Position numbers and translations under genes: made by a program
NCBI GenBank assembly: GCA_035772785.1
Contig: JAOCPU010000001.1
Coordinates: 2,790,001-2,854,000 of the forward strand
Direction of reading: 5' to 3'
From: Phlebiopsis flavidoalba
Taxonomy: Eukaryota; Basidiomycota; Agaricomycetes; Polyporales; Phanerochaetaceae
DNA length: 64,000 bases
In this document: piece after piece, positions 1 through 12,318 of the stretch
How the letters are laid out: each line of letters opens with the position of its first letter
How positions within the stretch are numbered: the first letter of the stretch is position 1
The notes under the pieces: model-generated
Seen by the model: only the letters and a program-made list of their open reading frames with translations
Told to the model about the DNA's origin: nothing
Database searches by the model: none

Positions 1-1350
1 GAGTGTCGGGGATGATATTGATCAGAGCCAGTATCTGTGTGGGAGAGCGGCGAAGAGCGCACAGACCAGCACTGTGGGGTTCCCGACACCGACGTGTAGC
101 AGTAAGGCGCGAGCGCAGGAGACGGGGGTTCCTACAAATCTTGGCAAAGCTAAAATTCTCCCGGAGACAAAAAACATCTATTAGGTGCTTCAGCATACTG
201 AGCCATATGGCCTTTCCCTACAGACGCAGAACTGAGGTCAGTCATGGGCATTAGTGCGCGTATATGCAGGTACGTTACCGAGTACGCCCTCCGCGCCGTG
301 GGATACCTAATCATTTCATGATACCGGCATTTGCAGATATCCAGCATGGTGGGATATGATCAAACAGACCGCTGTACCACAGCGTCGGTACCGTGACACG
401 GCGCGTAGTTGGAAGGAGCAGACGAGACTTCCAAACTCTGTACCTGCCTTCACAGGCCAAATCAGGCAAATGTTGACACGCCTAGAACAAGGCGGTGCTG
501 GATAACATCAAATCTCACCTTCGAGCACGTGTCCTCGTGTGGCATCGAGGCATCGTGAGAAGTATTAGTGTTCGTCGTCTGCGATGGTCAATATTCGTTC
601 GAGGAGTCGGTGAGAAAAGAGTTTTCGACATATCCGTTCACTGGGAACGGTCGAGTCGGATACTGTGTCCCGGTAGAACAATACATCACTCCCGAGTGGT
701 TCGCCAAAAATAACCTGAGAAAACCGGCCAAGGTCAATCAGTGTACCGCGGTTTCTCCTGATTGTAGAAATGAATACCACGTTTTGGGCCTCGCGGATAA
801 GGCTTTGCGCGAGTAAGGCTGCAAAAAAGCGCCATGTCAGCAGCACCACATCGCGCTCGCTGATGGCGGCTACAGCCTGCAGAGGCTCTGTTTTGCGACC
901 AAAATATACCTGGTTAGCATGACCCATGGAGTTTGTGTACTACAAACCCGACAATGTCGGGAATGATTAGACGTAGATGGGTTAGCCTAAAAGTCAAAGT
1001 CGCCGCCCCTTCCCAATTCAACCGTCATGTAAATGTCCAGACCCGGCGGCAATAGCGTCGTGGCGCAATGATAGCCGCTTTCACTTCAGCACTCCGTATC
1101 GCCAGAGTGAACCGCGACAGCGCGTGTATATATGTAATCGCGTGGGCGCGAGAGTTCGAAGAAATTATCCGGGTAATTTGCCACTATATACAAGCAAGTT
1201 AGTGTGTGAGTACGGATCCATGTACCGACAGGCATCCACAAGTGTGGTGTGGGACGATCAATGGGAACTTTTGTCATCCTTGTCCTTCGGGTTCGGTACA
1301 GCTGATATGGGAGATATCATGATGAGTAATTAATACCGCCGCCCCTGGTA
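1..1350. other. No recognisable gene
   Basis: No family motif was recognised on either strand. The longest open stretch is a 120-codon minus-strand frame at 565-927, which has no motif I know and no clear intron or promoter context. It may be chance or the remnant of an exon. The segment ends just downstream of the D-lactate dehydrogenase stop codon, so part of it should be that gene's 3' flank. Confidence 0.4.
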
Positions 1351-1356
1351 AGAAAT

Positions 1357-3726
1357 CTACCCCACCTTGTTCGGATTCATGATGTTCAGTGGGTCAAACC
1401 GCCCGCTTGACTGTGCGCATGAGCTCCACCGTGTCCTCGCCGAGCTCGTCGACCAAGTACTCTTTCTTCTAAACCCGAAACGGCCGACTCACCATGCTCG
1501 CCTGTACAAGTGCCATCCATAGCAAAATCGCACGGTGCACGAGACGGTGGACAGCATCGCTGACGCGCTTGAGCTCATCGTCGCTCTTGAAGATGATGAG
1601 TGCGTGGAAGTTTTACCGTCGCCGACGTGGCCCACAATCGTGGAGTGCAGGTTCGCTTCTGCAAGATCCTTCTTCGTCTCGTACACCAGCTGCGGAAGCT
1701 TTGACACCGGTGACGCTGTGTTGGGACAGAGCGTCACAACAGCCCGCGGCGGCTCCACAAGAAAGGGACCGACCAGACATCCGTTGTCCACACCCGTGCA
1801 CCCTCGCCGCCACTCGTGATGGTGCTTGTCAGCGCGTACTTCCTGTTCTCCCAGCCCAGCTCCGCTGCCCTCCTGGTCTGTCTGCGCAAAAACTCGAAAC
1901 CCGGTCGCTACCATAGCGCTTCACCAATCTTCTGCACCGCCCCCAGCAGCCTCTTTGATCGCAGGGCGGTGTGCCCTGGAGCTTGAAGAACAAGGTATCG
2001 CGCACTGGGGGGATATGACTTTGAGACGGAGACCGGCGGCATTGATGGCAGCCATCACTGTTCGCGAGGCGGGATTAGCAAAGGGGATCAGCAGGGGCGG
2101 AAGCCGACGCAGGTTCACGCACTGTGATCGTCCAACAGCTCAACACATTCTAGACGTCATAAACGTAAGTGAGGACAGTAGCTGTTCCACCGTGCGGATC
2201 GGACACATACGAATGTGGGGGCCATGTGGGGTGTTGAGGATTTTCTGTACCGCGTTAACTGCGTGTCCGACGTCAGGGCACTGGGCCAAATCGCGGACTT
2301 TCGTCGGGACACCAGGCCGCGAGGCGCAGGGTGGCTTGACACACCGTGAGCGGGTCAATTCAGCACATTCTAAGCATAACATACCCTCTGTGACGATATC
2401 CCCAGCGTCCCCTTCTGCGCCAAGTGAACAGTTTAGAGTGGTGTCGATCCCGGCGGATGACTGGCGCGCCCGACGCCGTGTCTTGATGACTTTACCATTG
2501 GGCAACACACAGTCTGTTCCTTGCATTAGCGACGCATTTTTTTGCCTTGGCGTGCTCGATCTCCGCACTTCACGACGTTTTCAAAAACCACTCCGCCCGA
2601 GCGGTGCCATATCTAACAAAGCGTTCGCTGCGGCGTCTAAGTGGTCATATGGACGTCTCACTATGCGCGAAATGAGCTTACTGCCCTGAACAACCTGTGC
2701 CAATCATTGCCTCCTATGGTCTATCAGTATCACCAGTAAGTACTTGAATGACAACGGCTAGAAGTTCCAAGACACACAGCGCCAGGGCCGGGATCGAGCT
2801 GGGGCTGCATCGGTCAGACACAGAGCGCATCACGGTCTTCAGTGGTCAGGCTCACGGGGAAGAACAGAGGAATTCCCTTCTCTTGAAGTGTGGCATGTGA
2901 TATCCATCCCAGCGGGCACCAGATTGGCATGTCAGATCGCCATCAGGCCTCTGGACATCGCCAAAGTGTGAGCGACCGACGATTTAGCACAGATCTATGG
3001 GGTTACCAACACACCGTTTTGATACTCGAGGATCTTGTCCATACCGGACATGTCTAGACAGATTTACTTCCTGGAGCTTCCTGATCAAAGGTCATGTCAT
3101 ACAAACGAAGCCTCAACAGTGTCCCGAACAGTTACTCCTGAGAAGTGACCCTCCAGACTTTGTATGCGCCACTGTATGGGCCACTACTGGTATCGCGGTA
3201 TTTCCCTGTCCGCGCTATGTTGACAATTTTGACTACGTCGTCCGTACCTGCTTGCATGTAACCACAACAGAAGTGCGGCGACTCGGGATGATTACGAATT
3301 CGGGGATAAAACCGTATTGTCTTGAGCGCATCAGGATCCGTCGATAACCCTTGGGCTCGGAGAAGGTCGCGTGGCAGGTCAGCGTATAGCCTTTTGAACG
3401 TCCTGCGTGCGATCTCATACTTTCGAAGACCCCCTGAGTTGCAACTGCAGATTCTCCAGCGATATTGATGAGGCCTGTCCCGGTACGAGACGAGGATGGA
3501 CAGCGGGGGGGGGGGGGGGGGGGGAGGGACAGACCAGCGTCACTGCCAACACACCCCCCGCAAGGTCCGCGTTGTTGGCTCCCGGTCTTGCACTTTTGCG
3601 AGGAGCTAGATGCAAAGCGTCTTCTTCCACCTGAGTACTACGTGTGCCAGCACAACATAGTCTGGCGGAGGTTTCCCTTGTAGACATCTTGATGAAGTCC
3701 TTGCTATAGTGCCCATGTTGTCTCAT
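1357..3726 (-). CDS. D-lactate dehydrogenase (cytochrome), FAD-linked
   Basis: This enzyme family oxidises D-lactate to pyruvate at the mitochondrial inner membrane and passes electrons to cytochrome c. From N to C terminus the minus strand shows LSTDPDALKTI (about 3330-3360), TDDVVKIVNIAR (3210-3245), CLDMSGMDKILEYQNGVL (3000-3060), EKGIPLFFPV (2870-2900), then VLPNGKVIKTRRRARQSSAG (2450-2510) and HAVNAVQKILNTPHGPHI (2215-2270). The FAD-oxidase C-terminal part follows, with VYETKKDLAEANLHSTIVGH and VGDG (1627-1710), GTCTGEHG (1488-1515) and EYLVDELGEDTVELMR (1408-1465). The last codons are NIMNPNKVG followed by a stop at 1357-1359. The reading frame changes many times. For example, the NFHAL motif after VGDG is broken by two extra A in an A run near 1615. 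The N-terminus is unclear because a G20 run (3505-3524) lies in it. The family call is firm. Whether the gene is broken or only mis-sequenced is open. Confidence 0.85.
3505..3524. other. G20 homopolymer
   Basis: Run of exactly 20 G in the 5' region of D-lactate dehydrogenase. It breaks the reading of the N-terminus. Confidence 0.95.
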
Positions 3727-4184
3727 AGCCCTTGCTGCCTATTTGTGTGGTGACACGCGACGTTCAGTGGACCCCAAAGCGCAACTCACGAGCAAGACTC
3801 GAAGCAAGATGTGAAGGTGGTGGTCAGCACACAACCAGGCTAGGCACAGGGTCGGGCAGCCGTAAGGGACAAATCTCGGCCGTAGGATTCGTCGTCCGAA
3901 CGTGATCATTATTGATGCGAAGTCGTCATTGATGCGTCTATTTCTCCTTATGGCGTTGGGCGCATCAGATTCGTGAGCGCTGGACCGGCGTAGGGCGGCC
4001 ATGCATCTCGCATTCCGTACCACTGCAGATCCCCGTCGAGCCCGATATCTGCCAAGCAGTCCTTCTACTTCCGCATACCTATATATGCTACATCTCGGAT
4101 TTCGACTATCTCCACTACTGAAACATCTCTTAAATCTTCGAGGTCGTGCGAGCACTTTGTCCCAACTCTAACTTCGCCTGCGTC
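3727..4184. promoter_or_regulatory. Divergent intergenic region
   Basis: This roughly 450-bp gap lies between the start regions of D-lactate dehydrogenase (minus) and the phosphatase (plus), so it should hold both promoters. I see no clear TATA or other named element. The minus-strand frame that spans it has no recognisable motif. Confidence 0.35.
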
Positions 4185-7006
4185 ATGGTCACTTTACCAA
4201 TCTTGCATTTCAACGATGTGTACCGCGTATGAATAACCCTTCAAACCAGTCCCCTCCTCGAAGGAGGACCATCGACGTAACGCAATGGACTGCTATGCTT
4301 GACGACGTACGCGACAAGTGGGCAGAGCGTAGTCGAAGCGGACAGCAAGCGGGAGGGGCTGGTGTTATTCTCTGGCGACTTGTTCTCTCCCTCGACAGAG
4401 AGTTCAGTGACACGAGGTAGTCCATATGGTGAGTACTTCGAATGGACACATATCTTGATTTCGTTCAACGGGGTAATTAGGTTCCTGTCATCAACGAGAT
4501 CGGCCCAGATGTTTCGCTCACTGGTGAGTGCTTCGAACTCTGTAAATTATCAGCGACCAACACGTTAGATGCCACAGGAAACCACGATTTTGATTTTGGT
4601 AACATTATTTCCCCTACGTGCGCTGGAGAGGTCGTTCTGAAGGTTGCAAGGTTACCCTCACCTCTCGAAGCTGATACAAGATACAAACTTCGTATGTGTC
4701 TGACCATGTTTTGGATTTCTTGATACTGAATACTGTGCATAGCCTTGGCTTTTGAGTAACATCGTTGATACCAAGACTGCTCGCGTGCCCGAGCATCTCC
4801 TCGAGTTTGTGGTGCTCGAACGGCTGGGCTTACGAATCGGCATCATTGGGCTCGTCGAGAAGTAGCGGAAACGTTCTCCCATACCGAACATCACCAGTTA
4901 CTAAAATTGTATATTGTTCTCCTTTCAAGAGAATGGATTGGCACTGTACCTGCGTGGCCCGCCAACTTCAAGTATAAAGACATGGCGGAAACTGCGGTCG
5001 AACTCTCCGAACGGCTGCGTGATCCAAATGGCCAGCACAGCTGCGACCTGATCTTCGCGCTGACACATGCACGGTAGGAACACGTACATGTTGCAATACT
5101 GATATTGCTGACAGGGCCGAGCTATCAGGATACCAAACGTAAGTGCATTGAATATCTTGCACATTGTCCATATCTATATCCTCTTCAGGACGTGAAACTT
5201 GCAAAAGACGTCAATGCAAAACTCGCCCTGCCGCTCAAGAGAAGGAGGCTACTGCGACAAAACACGGCGTAGTATCTCATCCTCGGTGGCCACGATCATC
5301 TATATTACATCTCAAGGGGCGTTACATCTTGGGAAGGCTATGATACCTCGCAAGACGTTCTTGGAGCTGAACAAGATCATGGTGACGTGCTTGTCGTTAA
5401 AAGTGGGACCGACTTCCGGGACCTCAGCGAATTCACGCTGGAGCTCGAAGATACCCCCAAAGGGAGCGTTCGAGCAAAGCTCATAAAAAGCATACGAGCG
5501 GTACGTTTGCTCATCGAGCAGTTGCACAATGGAGCATAAATAATGCGTAAACATTAGGAAAGAGACATGAGACAAAACCCGGTAGCAAATCGAGCGAGCG
5601 CATAGCCAAACTCCTCGAAGATCTTCTGAAGTCAGTGTCAAAATCGCTAAAGGCGCCGGTATGTCGGACAGATGTCGAATTTGACTGTCGGTCACAAACG
5701 GTCCGACTTAGTGAGGTCGGGCAAGGATGATGTGTACCCATTTACGAGTCTCATTCTTTATTAGTTCTGCGTCAGGAAACTGGTTCGCCGATGTTCTACG
5801 TCACGCTTATGACGACTCGCTATGCTTGAAGGGATACAACGGCACGGACGGTGTGCTCATTTGTGGGCGGTACCATTCGGGGAGATTCCACATATGGCCC
5901 AGGTATTTGAATATTTTGTCCTCAATCGTCGCTGCATAACCTCATCTCTCTCTGCCCAGGCGTCATCACCCTTGGGTGACGTTCTTTGAAATTCTGCCCT
6001 TTGAAGATCCAGTGGTGGTGCTTGAGCTTGACGGAGAGGCACTCTGGGCCGCAATCGAAGCTGGTCTCTCGACATGGCCAGCACAGGAGGGGTACGTTCA
6101 CCCCCATAATATTACTCAAACTCCTACTAAAGAGAGACACTAGTCGATTCCAATTATCTCAGGCTTCCGCGTATCGTGGGACTCGCGTCTCCCCGCCGGT
6201 GGCGTCGCGTGTGCGCGGTGTGTGTGGCTCGTACAAGCGCACGACAGTCTTCAGCGGCGCGAACACACCCTTCCGCAGCGGCAGCACCACGCCGGCGGGT
6301 CTCGCCTCGCAGGAGATGAACCACACGCTCGGGGCGGGCTCGTCGACCTCCGAAGAAGTCAAGCGTGTTGCAGGGGGCCGCAAGTACAGCATTGTGACAC
6401 GCGGGAGTACATGGCGCAGGGCCACGACGGCTTCACGGCGCTCAAAGGACCAGAAGTACCTCGTAGATGACGAGACTTGTGGGCAGATGATGAGCGCTAT
6501 CAGTGCGCAAGTACCATACTCGTGCGCAGAGTATAGAGCATGCTGATGGGCAATGATGTCACCGGCTGACCGAAGTGCTGCAGGGTGCCGTTTTGTCTCA
6601 CGGATGGCCCGCATGGGTCCACAGGAGCGTATCGAGCAACTGCTCAATTCGCTGCGACCAAGGAGGTCATCTGGCGAGAGATCGCGCGTTAAGGATAGGT
6701 ATGACAAACACGCGTCGACGCGGAGGGATATTGTCAGCCGATGGAGAGTGCCCGAGGGAGTGAGCACGCCGCGCGGCTGGCGTTGCGTTTGGTCGCGCTC
6801 GCACTATCGGGATCACCTCCGTGTCACAGAGACGGAGCATATGAGCAGCGTGGATTGCTTCGACGGCTAGTACAGTCAGGAGTCGCAAGGCCCATGATGA
6901 AGAGGAGCTGAGGGAGACGTTGGATGTGTCGGAGGAGGATATCATCACTATACATCCGTTCGTTGATGGGAGGTTCAAGGACGAAGGTAGGAGCCCGGCG
7001 GCATAA
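4185..7006 (+). CDS. Metallophosphatase of the 5'-nucleotidase family
   Basis: Family members hydrolyse nucleoside monophosphates or related phosphoesters using two metal ions. The ATG at 4185 opens MVTLPILHFNDVYR, whose Asp belongs to the first metal site, and is followed by a GTATGA donor-like sequence. In order come GLVLFSGDLFSPS (4356-4395), GNHDFDFG (4577-4600), GTVPAWPANFKY (4938-4975), LGGHDHLYY (5281-5308, the GHDH metal motif) and VVKSGTDFRDLSEFTLELED (about 5394-5450). The C-terminal nucleotidase domain shows NWFADVLRHAYDD (5779-5818), LPFEDPVVVLELDGEALWAA (5993-6055) and SGFRVSWDS (6160-6188). The tail IITIHPFVDGRFKDEGR runs in frame to a TAA at 7004-7006. No signal peptide is visible, so an intracellular location is likely. 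Frame changes occur between nearly every motif; some are introns, others are indels. The physiological substrate cannot be read from sequence. Confidence 0.85.
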
Positions 7007-7431
7007 AGTGTATCATATTGTATTCTATAGGCACTGTATCTTTGGCACGGCTCATACTTACTACTATCACAATGGAACAGAACCGGTGCATACCCAAGAA
7101 AGTTTCAACACAGACCGAAGACTGAATGTGGTGGAGTGCGAACCTCGTCAGCCTCCGGTGTCAGCAATCTACCTGAGCTGGAGCCCCATTCGCACCATTG
7201 GGTCCTATGTAGTGCGCCACATCGGCTGGCAATGAGGTTGAACGTTAGTGTCAGCTTCAAGGGCCCCTATGGCGCCCCTGCAGCTCTTGAAGCACTCTTG
7301 CCAACACAATTGTCACAGTCCACCTCTAATGTCGATGCGCCCTCTCTTTAGTTTGTTGGAAAACCGCGCCCTACGTAAGACGTTCTTCGTTCTTACAAGC
7401 TAAGCCAACATTACGATACTAAGGGTTACCC

Positions 7432-8063
7432 ATGAACATGACTACGCGATTCTTTGGCTCGAAAGCCACCTCCCGGCGCGCGGTAAAGGAACCGCCCACT
7501 GTGACGATAACATCCTACAACCTCGGGGCTGGCTTCGCAAGACCGCCACAAGCTCGTACCCATCGAAACCGCGCGGCTTAACGCTCGTTTGGGCTGCCGC
7601 CCTCCTAAAGACGCAGCTGAGGACCTTGTGGTCGCCGGCCCAGATCCGCTCGAGGAGCTCGCGTGCTGGGCCGCGGAGGAGGCGCTCGAGGTGTTGGTGT
7701 AGGGAGGGCATGCCCTGGGCTGCCAGCCTTTTCGCCCACCGAGTCGCCCTTGCTCGGTGGCGCATTCGTGAAGGACGTGGAGGATAGCGTGGGAGATGGC
7801 AGCGAAGGGGCGGTTGGGGAGGAATCGCTATCGAACTACTCGCCGGAAAATAGTGTCCGAGGCATTCGAGCTGGTAAGCAGCGAAACCTGAGGACTCTCC
7901 GTCGTTCCCTCATTCGCCAGTCGATCCGGAGTTGGAAGAGTGGATGAGGAGCCAGCCAGAAATTATGATAGCGGCGACCATAAGCGAGAAGTTGATGAGA
8001 CTAGAAGAGGCCGAGCGGTTGGAGATGAGCTGCCATGTCGAGGACGTCGCGGAGTGGGGTTGA
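7432..8063 (+). CDS. Hypothetical protein
   Basis: I do not recognise this gene. The proposed start is the ATG at 7432. The protein begins MNMTTRFFGSKATSRRAVKE, then continues after frame changes with PKDAAEDLVVAGPDPLEELA and CWAAEEALEVLV (about 7600-7700) and MPWAASLFAHRVALARWR. It ends DPELEEWMRSQPEIMIAATI and an acidic tail finishing VEDVAEWG before the TGA at 8061-8063. The last 45 codons form a clean, charged, helix-like open frame, which is why I think the gene is real. It lies downstream of the phosphatase on the same strand, separated by about 430 bp. Confidence 0.4.
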
Positions 8064-9439
8064 TCTCTGAGAGTGGAAAATCTTGCAGGATGTTCGTTTT
8101 TTTATAAACAGCACATATGTCACCGTAATAATTGGCTCAGACGGGGTGCCGCGGTTGGCTAGCTATCACCGGTATCTATTCTATAAATCTATCAATAAGG
8201 TATTGAGTGCAGAAAGAGTGAGAAATGTACGTAGCTTGCCACCTGAGTGGGCGGAGATAGGTTGTCAATAAATGTTCGTAGTGCAAGCATTTGTGTAGCG
8301 TAAATGAACAGACCAAGACGATGGAGCACGAGATGCGGGCGGATGCAAATTGGTGGGAAGTGAAGGGCGGGTTTAGATGTAGTAGTAGCCTCTGCTATCG
8401 CGGTCACCCTGGGGGGTTTAGGAACCGGAACCAGACCATCCCCTCTCCTGAAGACAAGAGACTAAGATCCAGACGGGATCCCGGACAGCAGACCGCAGCC
8501 CCATCTCGGACATCGTCGAAACCTGAAGAATAAATTAACGCTGCTAATGTACAACGAAACAATGCTGTGATTTGGACCTTTTTATGGGCGTTATAGAAAA
8601 GTGCTTAGTGCTGACCAACCTTGACCTTACGATGATACAAATACAACACCAGAGCCCAAGTTCAAGTGATCTTATTACACTCTTTCAAATAGCCACCGCT
8701 GGTTAGGAGCATCCTGCGTAGTCACGGGTGAATAAGATGTACAAAGTGAATGGAAGATAACTCACATCTTCCCTCTTGTAGGGGCCAACCTGAGCGAAAT
8801 TAAACCCGTACTTGAAATTCACATAGGAATCTGGAACTCCACCACGTAGTTTTTCTGTATGCACGTGCGTCAAGAACACGTCCTGGATCGTGCGTGCTTT
8901 CCATATCCTAGGTTGGACGGGTGAGATAGAGGCCTTCCGAGAGCGCATCACACGTACTTTGTAAACGACTCGTTCCCGACAGTCTCTTCTCGCATTATCC
9001 AGACCCCGGACGCAGACGCGCCCCTGTCGTGGCTCGTGCACGCCCCGGTGACGATAGGGTGGTTCTGGTAGGTCACGGTCCCAAGATATCGAGCCAGAGC
9101 TCGGAGTCGACGCTGGAGATGGTGTAGGCGATTACCGCCGATCGGAGCGGGACGATATTCCACTACATACGAAAGTGCGTCAGCGCGCCTCTCGATGCTG
9201 CTGTACGCCGCAGGCTCACCTTCTGCGCGTTGCTCCGGGCATCGCGAGGCTCGAGTCTGACCCACGGCGCCGCCGGGGGTCTCGGGATCATCGGCTCTCG
9301 GCGCCGCTCGGGGGCTCAGGGCGCGCCGGCGCGCCGTCGCTGCCTGGCACGACCCAGGGATCCTCCGGACGACGCCTGCTTGAGCTCCCAGTACATGTGC
9401 TGCTGCGCCAGGGCGGTGCGGATGCGGTAGACCCCGCGC
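8064..9439 (-). other. Unassigned sequence downstream of DyP
   Basis: The frame carrying the DyP C-terminus stays open on the minus strand to about 8948, rich in Arg, Pro and Ala and without a motif I know. DyP proteins normally end about ten residues after the FFF.PS motif, so this stretch is either 3' flank, a mis-framed neighbour or an unusual extension. From 8064 to 8700 nothing coding is apparent on either strand. Confidence 0.3.
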
Positions 9440-11352
9440 ACAAGCACGGACTGGGGTCGGAGAGCGGGGACCAGCGGTGTGCAGGGTGTCGACTGACGGC
9501 ACGAAGAAGAAGTCGCCGCCACGGTCCCCGATGAAGAACTTGGGTTCGATGACTGGCTTCGTGTCGGAGGTGAAGCCGTCGACGGTGGTGGACTTTGTGC
9601 CCGGAGGGTTGGTTTCGACGATGAGTGAGACCTGGCCGTCGGGTACCTGGCCTCCGGGGGTCGTCACTCGTACAACCGTCTTTTGGGGGTGGAGTTAGTC
9701 CCAGGACAGAGTCCTGGCCTATGTGGAATATGGCGCTAGTTAGCGACCGAGCTACCGCAAAGTGATTATATCGCGTGCCACGCACCCCACTTGGTTGGAC
9801 GGAACCAGGTCACGGGGAAATAATCGTTGTGCATCCAGGAAATTTGAGTCATGAACCCGTTCGCAATGGATGACTGGTAGCAGATGAACAACAGACCGCG
9901 ATCGCGTCGTGTCTGAGTCTCGCCGGTTTCTACCTGTGTCTCGTTGAGCTGTCCCCTCAGTCTTACCAAGAAACATGGTTCCGCTCACCTCAGGTCCGTA
10001 TGGAATACCCGACCGAACGATAAGCGACCTCTCAAGGAACTCTTTTGACGCAAACGGATCGAGGTTTCTCGGCGCCGTCTTCCGAATATGAGCCGCGAAA
10101 GGACAGGAGCTCTGTGAGGGGCCGTATATGCCAGGGACGACGAAGTCAAAGTTCTGGATTGTTTCTTTCGTAGTTTGACTGAGGTCGTCGCGATACGGAG
10201 CCTGGGAATCGGTGCGCCCTATGATCACGTTAGTCTCTTTTGTAGAGGCATGGGGGGAGCTACGCACAGACATCCAACGGCCGAACAGACGGGCTCCAAA
10301 CAGAGCTGCGCCTTCCGACGAGGAGAGCGGGGGCAGGATCTTGTCGACATCCTCCTTGGGCATCCCAGTCCCCGCCATCGGGGCCCCGCGTCGGCCACAT
10401 ATTTCTTAAACTCGGGCACTTTCTGCTGCAGCTTGCGAAACACCATGAGAGACCCGTCTTTTGTCCACTCAGGCCGCGCATTCTTGGAAGCCTTGTAGAG
10501 CGGATCGCCGGGGTACCCCATGATGATGACTCCCGGGTCACACTGGGGCTGACCGATCAATGGATTCACCATCCCGCTGTGACCAAACAAGACTTAATCT
10601 GGAGATGAGGAAGTTGTTAGAAAAAAAGGAAAAATTTACCGAAGTGCGGGTTGAGAAATGCCATCCTTGAACCCGAAATGCTCATGCCCTCGGTTTGCGC
10701 CGGGACGGACTATGCCCTTCGATAGACGTGAAGACTCGACAACCACAATCGATCGAGTGGTAAAAGGTCGTCTTGATGAGCTGCACGCCTTCGTCACAGG
10801 TCTCCTTGTTCTGGTTTTCACAACACCGACCGCCAGTGAGAACACGCGACAGTTCGAGAGGTCGAGCGGGACAATCCTTACCACTGGCAGCCACAAAGAA
10901 GACGCCGTGGAAGACTTTGGCTGCGGAAGGGCTCGTCCGCAGCGGGAGCTCGGGCTCGGTAGCCTCGTCGAAATGGGGCGTCCTGCACGGGCTCGGTGTG
11001 GCCGAGTTGCGTTCAGGCCCGCCCGTGATTGGTGAAGGCGAGCTCGGACTGCAGGAGCTTCGCCCGCCGGCCCGCGGCTTTGGCCTCGGCGAGCCTGCGC
11101 ATGGTGTCGTGCACGACTGGAAAGACGTCGTGGGTTCGTACTCGAAGAGTTGGTCTCTGACGAACTGTTTGGCGTCAGTGATGTGGAAGAATAGTAGAGG
11201 TTCTCCCCAGTCCTTCGAAATAGGTGTGTCAGTGACGCGTTTCCGACGATAGGCTATTTCTGGGGAATACCCGCGTGAATGTCATTGTAGACGTCGCCTT
11301 GGACGTTCCTGGGATCGCGGTAGTGAGCCGTCCGGAGGTGGAGGTCTGTCAT
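9440..11352 (-). CDS. DyP-type (dye-decolorising) heme peroxidase
   Basis: This heme peroxidase family oxidises dyes, phenolics and Mn(II) with hydrogen peroxide and is typical of wood- and litter-decaying basidiomycetes. The proposed start is the ATG at 11350-11352, giving MTDLHLRTAHY and then NVQGDVYNDIHAGIPQK, equivalent to the family's DIQGDIL start. Further on come LLFFHITDAKQFVRDQL (about 11150-11200) and GHEHFGFKDGISQPAL (10640-10690), which holds the GxxDG catalytic Asp. Then follow LPPLSSSEGAALFGARLFGR (10270-10340), CPFAAHIRKTAPRNLDPFAS (10050-10112, proximal heme His), RSGIPYGPEVS (about 9985-10020, near the distal Arg) and LLFICYQSSIANGFMTQISW (9830-9890). The C-terminus shows KPVIEPKFFIGDRGG and FFFVPS (9495-9560). 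No secretion signal is visible. Frame shifts occur in several places, and some may be introns. The 3' boundary is uncertain. Confidence 0.88.
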
Positions 11353-12318
11353 GAGGGTGAGGAAGCACGGGTAGCTGTGGACGCTTGGCGATGTGCTTCA
11401 GGTGACCATGGGTGAGCAGCGGCGGGGGAACACTGGAGCCAGACATCCCTGCGAGATGAAAGTATGTGGGGGAGTGGAGGCGAGAGCAGGCGTGCTCTTT
11501 ATGGTCCTGGGGGAACCGCACATGGGACCGCTCCAGCGGAAAAAGATCCACGGACGACCGTGGTTGCATGGAAGCTCAGCCCAGAGGCGCGCAACTTTCA
11601 TCTCGTGCTGGGATTCAACGGTGCCTGCGCACCGTAGCATGCTTGAAACGACGAAAACCGTGTTCGTGAAACATTCCCGGAAGGGCAAGGTTGCGTGCTT
11701 GTTCCAGCGCGCGTGAACGTATCGTCGAGCCTACACGAGCAAAACTCAATCGACTTCGGTTCTTAGGAAGGAAAGCGGTCTGAACCTTTCCAAAACGGGA
11801 ATCTGAATGTCGAACCTCAAGGCTTACCCCGTCCGACAAACCGTTCTGGGACAACAGGGCCAACGAACATGTGTGTCGGCTACAAGGCAACGTTGACCGT
11901 GTTCCCCACGGGCAGCCCGCGAGTGTGCGATCACGTGTGCGTTGCGACAATACGCAAGCGCGGGACGCGTCGACACGCCGCGCGCCGATGTAACAATGAG
12001 CAGCCATAGCAGTTACACCATCGCATAGGTAAAAGCGGGCTGCCAGCAGCAAAAAGAAAAGATATTTGGATGGCACCTGAGCGGCTCGCTCTGGCCATGC
12101 CCCCACAGTCGTTCTTTGCTCCACATACGCGCCCTCACCTTCGTCCCGCCAACGCCCCACTCCCAAACGAGCCCACGAGTGGCCCTCGCCAGACCACGGC
12201 AGGCCGTAGGTAGGCTCGTCGGGCGCGTCTCAGAAAGCGCGCTGTACACAGAGATACAATACACCCAGAAACCGCCCAATGAAACCACGCACACACGCAC
12301 ACACACCCCACCGCCGCC
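11353..12318. other. Intergenic, no gene recognised
   Basis: This stretch lies between the DyP start and the sugar transporter stop and should hold the DyP promoter and the transporter 3' end. Minus-strand frames at 11398-11688 and 11615-12166 are open but show no family motif. A short CA-rich microsatellite lies at about 12285-12309. Confidence 0.35.
12285..12309. repeat. CA-rich microsatellite
   Basis: Interrupted CA/CGCA dinucleotide tract just downstream of the sugar transporter stop codon. Confidence 0.7.

Noticed and set aside
1826..2689. 287-codon plus-strand open frame
   Set aside because: It is antisense to the FAD domain of D-lactate dehydrogenase, whose family motifs read on the minus strand.
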